From Andreprevotia sp. IGB-42 (GTDB lineage Bacteria; Pseudomonadota; Gammaproteobacteria; Burkholderiales; Chitinibacteraceae), in assembly GCF_009848685.1 (NCBI RefSeq), contig NZ_WXTX01000018.1, positions 1-56,239 on the forward strand: 56,239 bases of DNA, given 5' to 3'. The position numbers were made by a program, and so were the translations under genes. The notes beneath the pieces were generated by a model. The model was not told the origin of the DNA, searched no databases, and worked only from the letters and a program-made list of their open reading frames with translations. The stretch's first letter is position 1. Every line of letters starts with the position of its first letter. Positions 40,516 through 50,165 of the stretch are shown here, in pieces.

Positions 40516-41600
40516 ACGCGCCATTGACTGCCGCGCCGATGGCAAGCCCGATAACGGCTGCCCCCGCTGCCGCGACATGGTTGCAAGACCCGGCCTGGCA
40601 GGCGCTACGCGATGCGCCATACGCGCATGATCTGTTCCAGGTGCTGCGCTGGCTGGATGCCCGCGCCGGTGCACCAGAACCGCTGGGGCGCGGCGCGCGC
40701 CCGCAGGAAGAGCCGATCCGGCTGGGGCAGCGCGCATCGATGTCTTTCGCGCCGTCGATGGTGGCCGGGCTGGATGAAACGGCCGCGCAAACACCACGGT
40801 TATCAATCTACGGCTTCGGCCTGTTCGGCCCCAATGGCCCGCTGCCATTGCACCTGACCGAATACGTACGCGAACGCGAACGCATCGCGGACGACCCCAC
40901 GCTGGCCGCGTTTGCCGACCTGTTCCACCACCGGCTGATCCTGCTGTTCTATCGTGCCTGGGCCGATGCGCAATCCACCGCCAGCCTTGATCGCCCCGGC
41001 CAAGGGCGCTTTGACCGCTATATCGGCAGCCTGCTGGCACTGGGTGCGCAGCCGGAAGACGACATCGGCACGCACGCACGCTATTACCAGGCGGGCCATC
41101 TGGCGCGGCAAACCCGCAATCCGGAAGGGCTGCAGCAGATCTTGCAGCGCTATTTCGACGTGCGGGTGCAGGTGGTCGAGCATGTGTCGCACTGGGTGAT
41201 GCTGGCGCCGCAGGAATGCCTGGCGCTGGGCAACCATGATCAGGCCGCGCTGGGCACCGGCAGCACGCTGGGTATCGCCGTGCGCGATGCGCAATCGCGC
41301 TTCCGGCTGGTGCTGGGCCCGATGCCCTGGCGCACGTATCGCCGCTTTCTGCCCGGCGGCGATCACGTGGCGGCGCTCAACCGCTGGGTACGCGACTACG
41401 TGGGTCTGGAGCTCGCCTGGGACGTGCAGCTGCTGCTCTCCGGCCCGGAGGTGCCCGCCGGCGCGCTCAGCGCACCGCAGCCGCTGGGCCTGGGCGCATG
41501 GCTGGGCCGGCGCGCACCCGATCGGGACGCCGGCGATCTTGTCATCGATTACACGCTGCGTGCAGGCACGCAGCCCGCTTCAAGGAAAACACATGTCTGA
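40512..41600 (+). CDS. tssG: T6SS baseplate protein TssG
   Basis: 362 residues from ATG 40512 (MNAPLTAAPMASP), which overlaps the tssF stop by four bases. Family segments: APYAHDLFQVLRWLDARAGA, IRLGQRASMSFAPSMVAGLD, YGFGLFGPNGPLPLHLTEY, DLFHHRLILLFYRAWADAQ, LLQIL-type helix EGLQQILQRYFDVRVQVVEH and YRRFLPGGDHVAALNRWVRD. TssG completes the (TssF)2-TssG-TssE wedge. Its end overlaps tssH by eight bases. Confidence 0.96.
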   Translation: MNAPLTAAPMASPITAAPAAATWLQDPAWQALRDAPYAHDLFQVLRWLDARAGAPEPLGRGARPQEEPIRLGQRASMSFAPSMVAGLDETAAQTPRLSIYGFGLFGPNGPLPLHLTEYVRERERIADDPTLAAFADLFHHRLILLFYRAWADAQSTASLDRPGQGRFDRYIGSLLALGAQPEDDIGTHARYYQAGHLARQTRNPEGLQQILQRYFDVRVQVVEHVSHWVMLAPQECLALGNHDQAALGTGSTLGIAVRDAQSRFRLVLGPMPWRTYRRFLPGGDHVAALNRWVRDYVGLELAWDVQLLLSGPEVPAGALSAPQPLGLGAWLGRRAPDRDAGDLVIDYTLRAGTQPASRKTHV

Positions 41601-44304
41601 AATCAGCCGTTCCGCCCTGTTTGGCAAACTGGACCCGTTGCTGTTTGCAGCGCTGGAAAGCGCCACCGCGTATTGCCGGCTGCGTGGCAACCCGTATGTG
41701 GAACTTGCCCACTGGCTGCACCAGCTCTGGCAAGGGCCGGATGGTGACCTGCAATATGTGGTGCGCCACTTCAAGCTGAACCCGGAACGGCTGCAGCATG
41801 ATCTGGTGGCCTCGCTGGATAAATTGCCGCGCGGCGCCAGTGCCGTCAGTGATCTTTCCGGCCATATCGACGAAGCAGTCGAGCGCGCATGGGTATATGG
41901 CAGCCTGCAGTTCGGTGCCGGCCATATCCGTGGCGCCCATTTGCTGATCGGCCTGTTGAAAACGGTGTCACTGCGCCATGTGCTGCTGGGCATCTCGCGC
42001 GAGTTCGAGCGCATCCTGCCGGATGTGCTGCAAGGCCAACTGGCGATCATCGTGGCGGATTCAAGCGAAGAAGCCAGCGCGCCGCCGCTGGCGGCTGGCA
42101 ACAGCAATCCCGATGCCGCCGGTGGCACCGCATTGCAGCAGTACGCCGTTGACCTGACTGCACGCGCGCAGGCTGGCGAGCTGGACCCGGTAACAGGCCG
42201 CGATGAAGAAATCCGCCAGATCGTCGACGTGTTGCTGCGCCGCCGCCAGAACAACCCGCTATTGGCGGGCGAAGCCGGCGTGGGCAAGACCGCGGTAGTG
42301 GAAGGCCTGGCGCTGCGCATTGCCGCAGGCGAAGTACCGCCGCCGCTGCGCGATGTGGCACTGCACCTGCTGGATATCGGCCTGCTGCAGGCTGGTGCCA
42401 GCGTGAAAGGCGAATTCGAGCGCCGCCTGCGCCAACTGATCGACGAAGTACAGGCAAGCCCGCGCCCCATCGTGCTGTTCATCGATGAAATCCATACGCT
42501 GATCGGTGCTGGCGGTGCAGCGGGTACCGGTGATGCCGCCAACCTGCTCAAGCCCATGCTGGCGCGCGGCGAACTGCGCACCATCGGCGCAACCACCTGG
42601 GCGGAATACAAGAAATACATCGAGAAAGATCCGGCACTGACCCGGCGCTTCCAGGTCGTGCAGATCCACGAACCGGACGAAGCGCGTGCGCTGACCATGC
42701 TGCGCGGCATCGCGGACAAGCTGTCGATCCACCACCAGGTGTTGCTGCTGGACGATGCGATCCGCGCGGCGGTCAGCCTGTCGCACCGCTATATTCCGGC
42801 ACGCCAGTTGCCGGACAAGGCAGTCAGCCTGCTCGATACCGCTTGCGCCCGCGTGGCGGTCAGCCAGCATGCGATGCCGCCGGTGCTGGAAGACTGCCAG
42901 CGCCGCATCGAAGCGTTGCAGGTGGAACAGCAGATCGTGACGCGTGAATGCGCGGTGAATGCCGGCGAGCCGGCGCGGCTGGATGTGCTGGCGACCCGCC
43001 TGCTGGAGGAAACCGCCAACCACGCGCTGCTGCACGAACGCTGGCAGGCCGAACAGGCACTGGCCAACCGCGTGATTGCATTGCGCGCGCAATTGCTGGG
43101 CAAGGGCGTGCCCGCCACCGAAGATGACGCCGGCGACAGCCAGCCGTTTGACCGGCAGGCATGCCTGGCCGAGCTGGATGAAGTGCTGGTGCAACTGGCC
43201 GCGCAGCAACAGGAAGCGCCGCTGATCCTCGCTGCCGTGGATGCGCACGCCATCGCCGCCGTAGTAGCCGATTGGACCGGCATTCCCGTCGGACGCATGG
43301 TGAAGGACGAAGCCGAAGCGATCCTCGGCCTTGCCGATACGCTCAATGCCCGCGTGATCGGGCAGCGCCATGGGCTGGAAGCCATTGCGCGCCGGGTGCA
43401 GACCTCCCGCGCGCGGCTGGATGACCCGAACAAGCCGGTTGGCGTATTCCTGCTGGCCGGCCCATCCGGCGTGGGCAAGACCGAAACTGCGCTGGCACTG
43501 GCTGAAACACTGTACGGCGGCGAGCAGAACCTGATCGTCATCAACATGAGCGAATTCCAGGAGGCGCATACCGTCTCCACGCTCAAGGGCGCGCCACCGG
43601 GCTATGTGGGCTACGGCGAAGGCGGTGTGCTGACCGAGGCCGTGCGCCGCCGCCCGTACAGCGTGGTGTTGCTGGATGAAATCGAGAAAGCCCACCCGGA
43701 CGTGCACGAGATTTTCTTCCAGGTGTTCGACAAGGGCTGGATGGAAGACGGTGAAGGCCGCTATATCGACTTCAAGAACACCGTGATCATCCTCACGTCC
43801 AATGTCGGCAGTGACCGCATGATGCAACTTTGCCAGGACCCGGACCTGCTGCCCACGCCGGAAGCGCTGGCGCTGGCACTGCGCGAGCCACTGCGCCAGG
43901 TATTCCCCGCCGCGCTGCTGGGCCGCTTGTCGGTAGTACCGTATTACCCGCTGTCGGACAGCATGCTGGCGCGCATCGTCGGCCTGCAGCTGAGCCGTAT
44001 CGCCAAACGCCTGCATGACAACCACGGCATCGAATTCGGTTATGAGCCCGCTGCGGTGCAACTCGTCAGCACCCGCTGCACCGAGGTGGAATCGGGCGGG
44101 CGCATGGTCGACGCCATCCTGACCCATACCGTGCTGCCGCAAATCAGCCGCGAACTGTTGCTGAGTGCCGCAGGCGCACCGCTGAGCAGCGTGGTGCTGG
44201 ATGCAGCAGAGGGCGAATTCATCTACCGCTACACCCATCAGGGCGCCGCCAGCACGCGCGCAACGTCAACGGAATCCGCTCAGGCAGAAGCGGTGCAAGT
44301 GTGA
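41593..44304 (+). CDS. tssH: T6SS sheath-recycling AAA+ ATPase TssH (ClpV)
   Basis: 903 residues from ATG 41593 (AAGGA six bases upstream, overlap with tssG). N-domain with ClpV-like LFGKLDPLLFAALESATAYC and LELAHWL-like helices; first AAA+ module with Walker A GEAGVGKTA (about 225-233) and Walker B IVLFIDEIHTLIGAG; a coiled-coil middle region; second module with GPSGVGKTE (about 621-629), GYVGYGEGGVLTEAVRRRPY and VVLLDEIEKAHPD. ClpV unfolds contracted TssBC sheath for reuse. All nucleotide-binding motifs are intact. Confidence 0.96.
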   Translation: MSEISRSALFGKLDPLLFAALESATAYCRLRGNPYVELAHWLHQLWQGPDGDLQYVVRHFKLNPERLQHDLVASLDKLPRGASAVSDLSGHIDEAVERAWVYGSLQFGAGHIRGAHLLIGLLKTVSLRHVLLGISREFERILPDVLQGQLAIIVADSSEEASAPPLAAGNSNPDAAGGTALQQYAVDLTARAQAGELDPVTGRDEEIRQIVDVLLRRRQNNPLLAGEAGVGKTAVVEGLALRIAAGEVPPPLRDVALHLLDIGLLQAGASVKGEFERRLRQLIDEVQASPRPIVLFIDEIHTLIGAGGAAGTGDAANLLKPMLARGELRTIGATTWAEYKKYIEKDPALTRRFQVVQIHEPDEARALTMLRGIADKLSIHHQVLLLDDAIRAAVSLSHRYIPARQLPDKAVSLLDTACARVAVSQHAMPPVLEDCQRRIEALQVEQQIVTRECAVNAGEPARLDVLATRLLEETANHALLHERWQAEQALANRVIALRAQLLGKGVPATEDDAGDSQPFDRQACLAELDEVLVQLAAQQQEAPLILAAVDAHAIAAVVADWTGIPVGRMVKDEAEAILGLADTLNARVIGQRHGLEAIARRVQTSRARLDDPNKPVGVFLLAGPSGVGKTETALALAETLYGGEQNLIVINMSEFQEAHTVSTLKGAPPGYVGYGEGGVLTEAVRRRPYSVVLLDEIEKAHPDVHEIFFQVFDKGWMEDGEGRYIDFKNTVIILTSNVGSDRMMQLCQDPDLLPTPEALALALREPLRQVFPAALLGRLSVVPYYPLSDSMLARIVGLQLSRIAKRLHDNHGIEFGYEPAAVQLVSTRCTEVESGGRMVDAILTHTVLPQISRELLLSAAGAPLSSVVLDAAEGEFIYRYTHQGAASTRATSTESAQAEAVQV

Positions 44305-44356
44305 CGCGCGCTACGTCCATCCCGACAACTGCTCCCCCACATAAAGAGAATGAAGC

Positions 44357-47032
44357 ATGAAACGCGTCGTCAAAGCGCACACCCCGCTGGGTGAAGAGGC
44401 ACTGCGCTTCAGGGCCATGCACGGCACCGAGGCACTGTCGCAACTGTTCGAGTTCGAAGTGGAACTGCTTTCAGACAGCCACTCGCTGGACCTCAAGGCA
44501 CTGCTGGGCCAGCCCCTGACGCTGGAAATCGAAACCGGCGACGGCGGTTCACGCTACCTGGATGGCATCGTGTCGCGCTGCATCCTGCTGGGGCGGGAAG
44601 ATGCGGTAGACCGGCAATACCGTTACCGCGCCACAGTACGCCCGTGGCTGTGGCTGCTGACGCAAACGCAGGATTGCAAGATCTTCCAGAACCAGAGCGT
44701 ACCGGACATCCTGCAGGCGGTGCTGGGTGAGTACGGCTTTGCCATCGAACAGCGCCTCACCGGCAGTTACCGGCAGTGGGTGTATTGCGTGCAGTACCAG
44801 GAAACGGATTTCGATTTCGTCAGCCGCTTGATGGAACACGAAGGCATCTATTACTTCTTCAAGCATGAACTGGGTAGCCATACGCTGGTGCTGACCGATG
44901 ATATCGGCACCCACGAGCCCTTTCCCGGTTATGCCAGCGTGCCCTTCTTCACCGCAGACCGCGTGGTCGCGGCGCAGGAAGAATGCATCGATACCTACCA
45001 GGTGGCGGAGGAAATTGCCCCCGGCAGCTATGTGACCGATGACTACAACTTCACCAAGCCACGCACCAAGCTGCAGAACCAGCGCAGCAACCCGGCCGAG
45101 CATCCGCATGGCCAGTATGAGATCTACGACTGGCTGGGTGGCTATAGCGATCAGGGTGAATCCGATCATTACAGCCGCATCCGCTTGGAAGAACTGCAAG
45201 CCGCACGTGAGCGTGATGATGGCCATGCCACCGCCCGCGGGCTGGCACCCGGCTATACCTTCACCTTGCGCAATTGCCCGCGCATGGAAGCCAACCGCGA
45301 TTACCTGCTGGTGAGCGTGACCTACCGCTTGAAAGAGCCCGGCTATGCCAGCAGCGAAGAGCTGGCGTATTACGAATTCGATTTCGTCACCCAGCCCACC
45401 AGCCTGCCCTTCCGCCCTGGCCGCAAAACCCCCAAGCCGCGCACCAACGGCCCGCAGACGGCGGTGGTGGTTGGCCCGGCTGGCGAGGAAATCTGGACTG
45501 ACCAGTATGGCCGCATCAAGGTGCAGTTCCGCTGGGACCGTTACGGCACCATGGACGAGAACAGCTCGTGCTGGGTGCGGGTGTCGTCCAGCTGGGCAGG
45601 TTCTACCTTTGGTGGCATTTACATTCCCCGTGTCGGCCAGGAAGTGATCATCGATTTCATTGCGGGTGAACCGGACCGCCCCATCGTGATCGGCTGCACC
45701 TATAACGCCGACCAGATGCCGCCCTTCGGCCTGCCGGCCAGTGCCACGCAAAGCGGTTTCGTGAGCCGTTCGCTCAAGGGCTCGCCAGCCAATGCCAATG
45801 CCATCCGCTTTGAAGATAAACCCGGTGCCGAAGAGTTATGGTTCCATGCCGAGCTGGATCATCGCACCACGGTAGAGCGGGACAAGCTGCACGACATCGG
45901 CCAGGATCGCACCGAAACCATCGGCCGCCATTCCACGCAAACCGTGAAAGGCAACAAGTTCACCAGCATCGAGCAGAACTACGATCACAGCGTGGACGGC
46001 GAAAGCACCCGCAAGGTGATCAAGAAAGCCGACGAAACCTACCACGATACCTGGGCGCATACGTCGATCGGCGCCTCGACGGTGCTGCGCAAGGACGCAC
46101 ACGATCAAACCTATGAAAGCACCTACAGCCACCTCGTCAAGGGCGTGGCCGACAAGACCTACGAATCGGAAGAAACCCGTACCAATCACAAGCTGCTGGC
46201 GCATACCGTCAATGCAGATCACACCCATGACGTGACCGGCTCGCATGTCGTCACGATCGGTGAGGATCACGATACAACCGTGGTGGGTAGCCGTACCACC
46301 ACTGTGGAATCAGGCCACACCGTGACCGTGTTTCAGGATGCAAGTTACCAGACTGGTGGCGTACACACGCTGGTGGCTGGCGATGTGGATATTTCGACTA
46401 CCGGAGGCGGCGGCGGTGGTACCGGCTCGGGCGGATCTTCTTCCGGGGGTGGCGGCTTCTCGGTCAGCACCTCGAAGCTCACGTTTACATCGCTGTTTTC
46501 CTTTGATTTTACCGGAATGAAGACCGCGGGCACGGTCTTGAACGTGGGTGCCGATGTATTCAAGGCTGGCGTCACCGGTTTGAGCATGGGTTACAACGTA
46601 TTCGAAATGAAGCGCAATGAAATTGGCAAGAAGGAATTCAACTTCTACAAATCCGAAAATACCATCATCGAAAACAAGAACTCCGGTGCTTTCAAGGATC
46701 AAGGCAAAGTCCATATCAACAAATACAAGCTCGTCAATTTCATGGGTGGTGGCATCAGCGGGGCATTCGATAAAAAGTCTCAAGACCCGAAACCCCAAAA
46801 GCCGCTCAATAAAGCGGGGAATGAATTCAGATCAGGCGGACAGCTGGCGAAGGATGGCGCGAAAGGCGCGAAGAAGATGGCCAGCAATACCTGGACTTCG
46901 ATCAAAAGCCTGCCCTCCAAGATACCGCGGGGGCGTAGTGGCGGTGGCGGTGGCGGTGGCGGTGGCGGTGGCGGTGGCGGTGGCGGTGGCGGTGGCGGTG
47001 GCGGTGGCGGTGGCGGTGGCGGTGCACCGTAA
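44357..47032 (+). CDS. vgrG: VgrG (TssI) spike protein with C-terminal extension and poly-Gly tail
   Basis: 891 residues. Gp27-like part at 1-370 (LGQPLTLEIETGDGG, IFQNQSVPDILQAVLGEYGF, QYQETDFDFVSRLMEHEGIY), gp5 OB-fold at about 375-470 (GPAGEEIWTDQYGRIKVQFR, SSWAGSTFGGIYIPRVGQEV, PIVIGCTYNADQMPPF), then the repetitive triple-helix needle to about 675. A Gly/Ser linker (about 683-700) leads to a non-family extension of about 160 residues (FSVSTSKLTFTSLFSFDF, YKLVNFMGGGISGAFDK, Lys-rich end), then 28 consecutive Gly (862-889) and AP. The extension could be an effector or adaptor domain. The small membrane gene next door would fit as its partner or immunity protein, but this is inference. Confidence 0.94.
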   Translation: MKRVVKAHTPLGEEALRFRAMHGTEALSQLFEFEVELLSDSHSLDLKALLGQPLTLEIETGDGGSRYLDGIVSRCILLGREDAVDRQYRYRATVRPWLWLLTQTQDCKIFQNQSVPDILQAVLGEYGFAIEQRLTGSYRQWVYCVQYQETDFDFVSRLMEHEGIYYFFKHELGSHTLVLTDDIGTHEPFPGYASVPFFTADRVVAAQEECIDTYQVAEEIAPGSYVTDDYNFTKPRTKLQNQRSNPAEHPHGQYEIYDWLGGYSDQGESDHYSRIRLEELQAARERDDGHATARGLAPGYTFTLRNCPRMEANRDYLLVSVTYRLKEPGYASSEELAYYEFDFVTQPTSLPFRPGRKTPKPRTNGPQTAVVVGPAGEEIWTDQYGRIKVQFRWDRYGTMDENSSCWVRVSSSWAGSTFGGIYIPRVGQEVIIDFIAGEPDRPIVIGCTYNADQMPPFGLPASATQSGFVSRSLKGSPANANAIRFEDKPGAEELWFHAELDHRTTVERDKLHDIGQDRTETIGRHSTQTVKGNKFTSIEQNYDHSVDGESTRKVIKKADETYHDTWAHTSIGASTVLRKDAHDQTYESTYSHLVKGVADKTYESEETRTNHKLLAHTVNADHTHDVTGSHVVTIGEDHDTTVVGSRTTTVESGHTVTVFQDASYQTGGVHTLVAGDVDISTTGGGGGGTGSGGSSSGGGGFSVSTSKLTFTSLFSFDFTGMKTAGTVLNVGADVFKAGVTGLSMGYNVFEMKRNEIGKKEFNFYKSENTIIENKNSGAFKDQGKVHINKYKLVNFMGGGISGAFDKKSQDPKPQKPLNKAGNEFRSGGQLAKDGAKGAKKMASNTWTSIKSLPSKIPRGRSGGGGGGGGGGGGGGGGGGGGGGGGGGGGAP
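46940..47023 (+). repeat. Hexanucleotide microsatellite (GGCGGT) x14 in vgrG
   Basis: Fourteen perfect GGCGGT copies encode 28 glycines just before the VgrG C-terminus. Because the unit is six bases, copy changes alter tail length by two Gly at a time without shifting frame. Perfect purity suggests recent expansion by slippage. Confidence 0.97.
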
Positions 47033-47120
47033 TGGACGGCACAAAGGTTTGCAACGCAAGTTTAACCAATGAAGGCCATCGGGAATGCCATCGCTTTCAA
47101 ATTCGAAGCAGGAGGCCAAT

Positions 47121-47510
47121 TTGACCAGTTCGCGATTCTGGGGTGGTGTTCTGGCACTGGTCATTGGCAGCGTCATTGCATTTGCCGCTTACTCTGTCTG
47201 GCAGACCATGGCGCCCATAAAGACCATGCAGGATACCAACGAGCGTTTGCAACAGCAGGGGAAAATCATCAAGGGCCAGGTCATTGCCATCGAGCAAACC
47301 GATACGGTGGTCAATAACAAGCCGGTAGCACGCATATCGGTGCGTTATCAACAAAGCGGCGAACAGCGCGAGGCATCTTTTGATCAGATCATGCCATTGA
47401 CAGCGTTGCCGCGCGTGCAGCCGGGCCTGCCGGTACCGCTGCGGGTTGATGACACCCCGGCTGGGGCGGTCATGATCGACCTTGTTCGGCTTCAACATCC
47501 GGAAGGCTGA
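47121..47510 (+). CDS. Small single-pass membrane protein (DUF3592-like)
   Basis: 129 residues if started at TTG 47121, which has a strong Shine-Dalgarno (CAGGAGG, then CCAAT). An in-frame ATG at 47085 lacks one and would add 12 polar residues. One N-terminal membrane helix (FWGGVLALVIGSVIAFAAYS) is followed by a periplasmic or extracytoplasmic beta-rich domain (KIIKGQVIAIEQTDTVV, ARISVRYQQSGEQREA, LPVPLRVDDTPAG), similar in outline to DUF3592-type proteins. It sits between vgrG and the DUF2169 gene, with six bases to the latter, so it belongs to the VgrG cargo cassette. Possible immunity protein or assembly factor; no direct evidence for either. Confidence 0.75.
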   Translation: MTSSRFWGGVLALVIGSVIAFAAYSVWQTMAPIKTMQDTNERLQQQGKIIKGQVIAIEQTDTVVNNKPVARISVRYQQSGEQREASFDQIMPLTALPRVQPGLPVPLRVDDTPAGAVMIDLVRLQHPEG

Positions 47511-47516
47511 CGCAAT

Positions 47517-50165
47517 ATGGAAATCATCAAGCCACTACGGTTGGGCGTATTGCACCGCCCTTTCCGCCATCAGCAACAACCGCATCTTTGTGTTGTCGTA
47601 CTGGCACTGGTTGCACTTGGTGGCGAGCATCCTGCCTTGCTGCCGGAGCAAGAGTTATGGGAACTGATTGAGGAAGAACAGGGTGAAGACGGCTTGATCG
47701 ATCTGGCCATGCCCAAACCATCTGCTGAATATCTTGTTTCCGGCATTGCCACCACGCGGCACCAGCAGGAAAAAACCGCATGCGCAATCGAGGCATGCGT
47801 GGGCGACAAGCAAAAGCGGCTGACTGTATTCGGCGACCGGTTCTGGTTGGCCGGGTCAGCGAGCACGCCACAACCGTTCGATGTCATGCCGCTTGATCGC
47901 AGCCACGCCTATGGCGGCATCGGATATGCGGAAAATCCCGCCGGCATGGGTCATGCGGTGGAATGGCTGGAAGGCCGGCACGTGCAGCGCATTCCCAATG
48001 TAGAGCATGCGCATCAGCTACTCACCTCACCCAGCCAGCGCACAGCCCCGGCGGGCTTGGGCCGGGTGGACATCAGCGCGCCGTCGCACATGGCCCTGAT
48101 GGGGCAATACGATGAGCAATGGCTGCAAAATCATGCGCCCGGTTTTCCCCCTTCGTTTGATTGGCATTACTTCAACCTCGCGCCGCCCGATCAGCAGTGG
48201 CGCGGGCAGGATCGCCTGCCTGCGGGGTTGAACTACCGCTTTGTGAACATGCACCCGGAATTTGCGGTGTTTGCCGGTCAGCTTCCTCGGGCACGCGCGC
48301 GTTGTTTCGTGACACTGCGTGGTGAGCACATTGATCAGGGCACCACAGAGGCAGACGACGGAAATCCGGAAGGCGATGGAGACGCCCTGACCTTCGAAGA
48401 ACTTCCGTTGCGCCTGACCACAGCATGGTTCGTGCCGCATGAGGAGTGCGCGATCCTGCTTTATCACGGCAGCATGGCCGTTGACGACGATGAGGCGAGC
48501 AATGTGGTGCATCTGATGCCAGCGTTTGAAGAGCTGGCTGCACCCAGGTCTCTCGATCACTATGAAGCGGCACTCGCACAGCGACTCGATCCGGACGATG
48601 GAGACCTGTACGTGTTCGATGAGGCAGCGCTGATCAGCGCAGCGCTGATCGGGCAGGCGTTCGACACCGAGTTATTGGCCGATTCCCCTGTTGGCCCGTT
48701 GGAACAGCGACTGGATGCACGCATGCAACGGGCGCAGCAGCAAGGCGATGAGCAAATGAAGGCCGCAGGCATCTCGCTGCCCGCAGACGATATCATCCAG
48801 GATATGCCCAGGCTGCAACGGCTGTCCGAACTGCCGCAATTCGACGCCGCGCTCCGCTTGCGCGAGGCAGAGATGACCGCGAGGATGCAGGCCGAACAGG
48901 AAAAGCTGCGTGAGGCGTTGCGCGAGCGTGGCGCTGATACGGCCGCGCAGACACTCCTGGCCCAACTGGAACACCCCGGGCACGCAACGACATTCGACTT
49001 TGCCGGGCGTCAGGCGCAATTGCGCGAGATGACCGCATCACCCTCGGCCATGCCGCCAACCGGACTTGGCATGGCAGACGCGGCCCGACAATTGCGCCAG
49101 CTCTATCTGCATTCGGTCGCGTTTTGCAGCGCGGCGCCAGTGCTCGCGCCAGCGGCATCGGCGCGGATGCGTGAGCAGGTGCAGCAGCGTTATGCATTAG
49201 ACCGGGATCTGGCTGACGTGGACCTGACGGGTGCAGATTTGTCCGGGATGGATCTGACCGGAGCGCGGCTGGCTGGCGCCTTGCTGGAAAGTGCCAATCT
49301 CGAAGGGTGCAAGCTGGATGGTGCAGACCTGAGCGAGGCCATTCTCGCCCGCGCGCGGCTAAGCCATTGCTCACTGACCGCTGCCAACCTGGCATCGGCC
49401 AATCTTTCGCACGTGGTGGCAAGACAAGCAAGCTTTGCCGGCGCATTGATCGGCTCGGCAGATTGGCGCGAGGCGCAATTTGACGATTGCAATTTCAGCG
49501 AGGCCCGCATATCGGCATTGAGTCTGCAGCAAAGTGAATTCAACCGTTGCCAGTTTGGCGGAGCGGAGCTGGAAGATGCCGATTTCCACGCCTGCACGCT
49601 TGTTGACGTGCAGTTTGACGATGCCGTTCTCGCCGGCTGCAACTGGCTGGAGTGCCGGCTGGAAAAAACCGGATTCGACTCGGCGATCCTTGATGGCTGC
49701 AGCATGGCAGAGACTGATGCGATCGGCGTTTCCTTCATCAATGCCTCACTCAGTGACTGCTACGCTGCGCTCGACTGCAATCTGGGCGCTGCCGACTTCC
49801 GCAATGCCAAACTGAAATCCTGCAATTTGCGCGACACCATGTTGGGACAGGCACGCATGACCGGTGCATCGCTGGACGACTGCGACTTGTCCGGTGCGCA
49901 ACTGCATGGAGCGGATCTTGGCGGGGTACAGGCGCCAGGTTGCCTGTTGATCGGCGCCAACTTGATCGGTGCACGCGTTGCCGGTGCCAACCTGATGCAG
50001 GCCATGCTGCGCAGTGCTGATCTGCGTGGCGCAGACCTGAGTGGTGCACACCTGTTCGAAGCCGACCTGGCATTGGTACTGCTGGATGCAGCAACGGTAC
50101 TGGATCAGATCCACGCGGAACGGGTCAATCTCTACCCGCGGGCCAGCATTGAGGAGGCACGATGA
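47517..50165 (+). CDS. DUF2169 T6SS accessory protein with C-terminal pentapeptide repeats
   Basis: 882 residues. DUF2169 region at about 1-300: VFGDRFWLAG, FDVMPLDRSHAYGG, PNVEHAHQLLTSPSQRTAPA, QYDEQWLQNHAPGFPPSFDW, LPAGLNYRFVNMHPEF. A helical middle (370-490; EMTARMQAEQEKLREALRER) precedes pentapeptide repeats from about 555 to the end (LTGADLSGMDLTGARLAGAL and many more), which fold as a right-handed quadrilateral helix. DUF2169 proteins are found with VgrG, DUF3540 and DUF4150 genes and are thought to help load cargo on the spike. Overlaps the next pentapeptide gene by four bases. Confidence 0.88.
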   Translation: MEIIKPLRLGVLHRPFRHQQQPHLCVVVLALVALGGEHPALLPEQELWELIEEEQGEDGLIDLAMPKPSAEYLVSGIATTRHQQEKTACAIEACVGDKQKRLTVFGDRFWLAGSASTPQPFDVMPLDRSHAYGGIGYAENPAGMGHAVEWLEGRHVQRIPNVEHAHQLLTSPSQRTAPAGLGRVDISAPSHMALMGQYDEQWLQNHAPGFPPSFDWHYFNLAPPDQQWRGQDRLPAGLNYRFVNMHPEFAVFAGQLPRARARCFVTLRGEHIDQGTTEADDGNPEGDGDALTFEELPLRLTTAWFVPHEECAILLYHGSMAVDDDEASNVVHLMPAFEELAAPRSLDHYEAALAQRLDPDDGDLYVFDEAALISAALIGQAFDTELLADSPVGPLEQRLDARMQRAQQQGDEQMKAAGISLPADDIIQDMPRLQRLSELPQFDAALRLREAEMTARMQAEQEKLREALRERGADTAAQTLLAQLEHPGHATTFDFAGRQAQLREMTASPSAMPPTGLGMADAARQLRQLYLHSVAFCSAAPVLAPAASARMREQVQQRYALDRDLADVDLTGADLSGMDLTGARLAGALLESANLEGCKLDGADLSEAILARARLSHCSLTAANLASANLSHVVARQASFAGALIGSADWREAQFDDCNFSEARISALSLQQSEFNRCQFGGAELEDADFHACTLVDVQFDDAVLAGCNWLECRLEKTGFDSAILDGCSMAETDAIGVSFINASLSDCYAALDCNLGAADFRNAKLKSCNLRDTMLGQARMTGASLDDCDLSGAQLHGADLGGVQAPGCLLIGANLIGARVAGANLMQAMLRSADLRGADLSGAHLFEADLALVLLDAATVLDQIHAERVNLYPRASIEEAR

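Noticed and set aside
42259-44238. 659-aa minus-strand frame opposite tssH
   Set aside because: Antisense shadow of the ClpV ATPase with its full set of AAA+ motifs.
46940-47023. Repeat array as a possible CRISPR
   Set aside because: Units are six bases with no spacers.
46617-47072. Alternate frame with an Ala-Val repeat through the GGCGGT array
   Set aside because: Reading the repeat in another frame gives a simple Ala-Val run; upstream sequence is the VgrG extension in its proper frame, and six-base units cannot switch frames.
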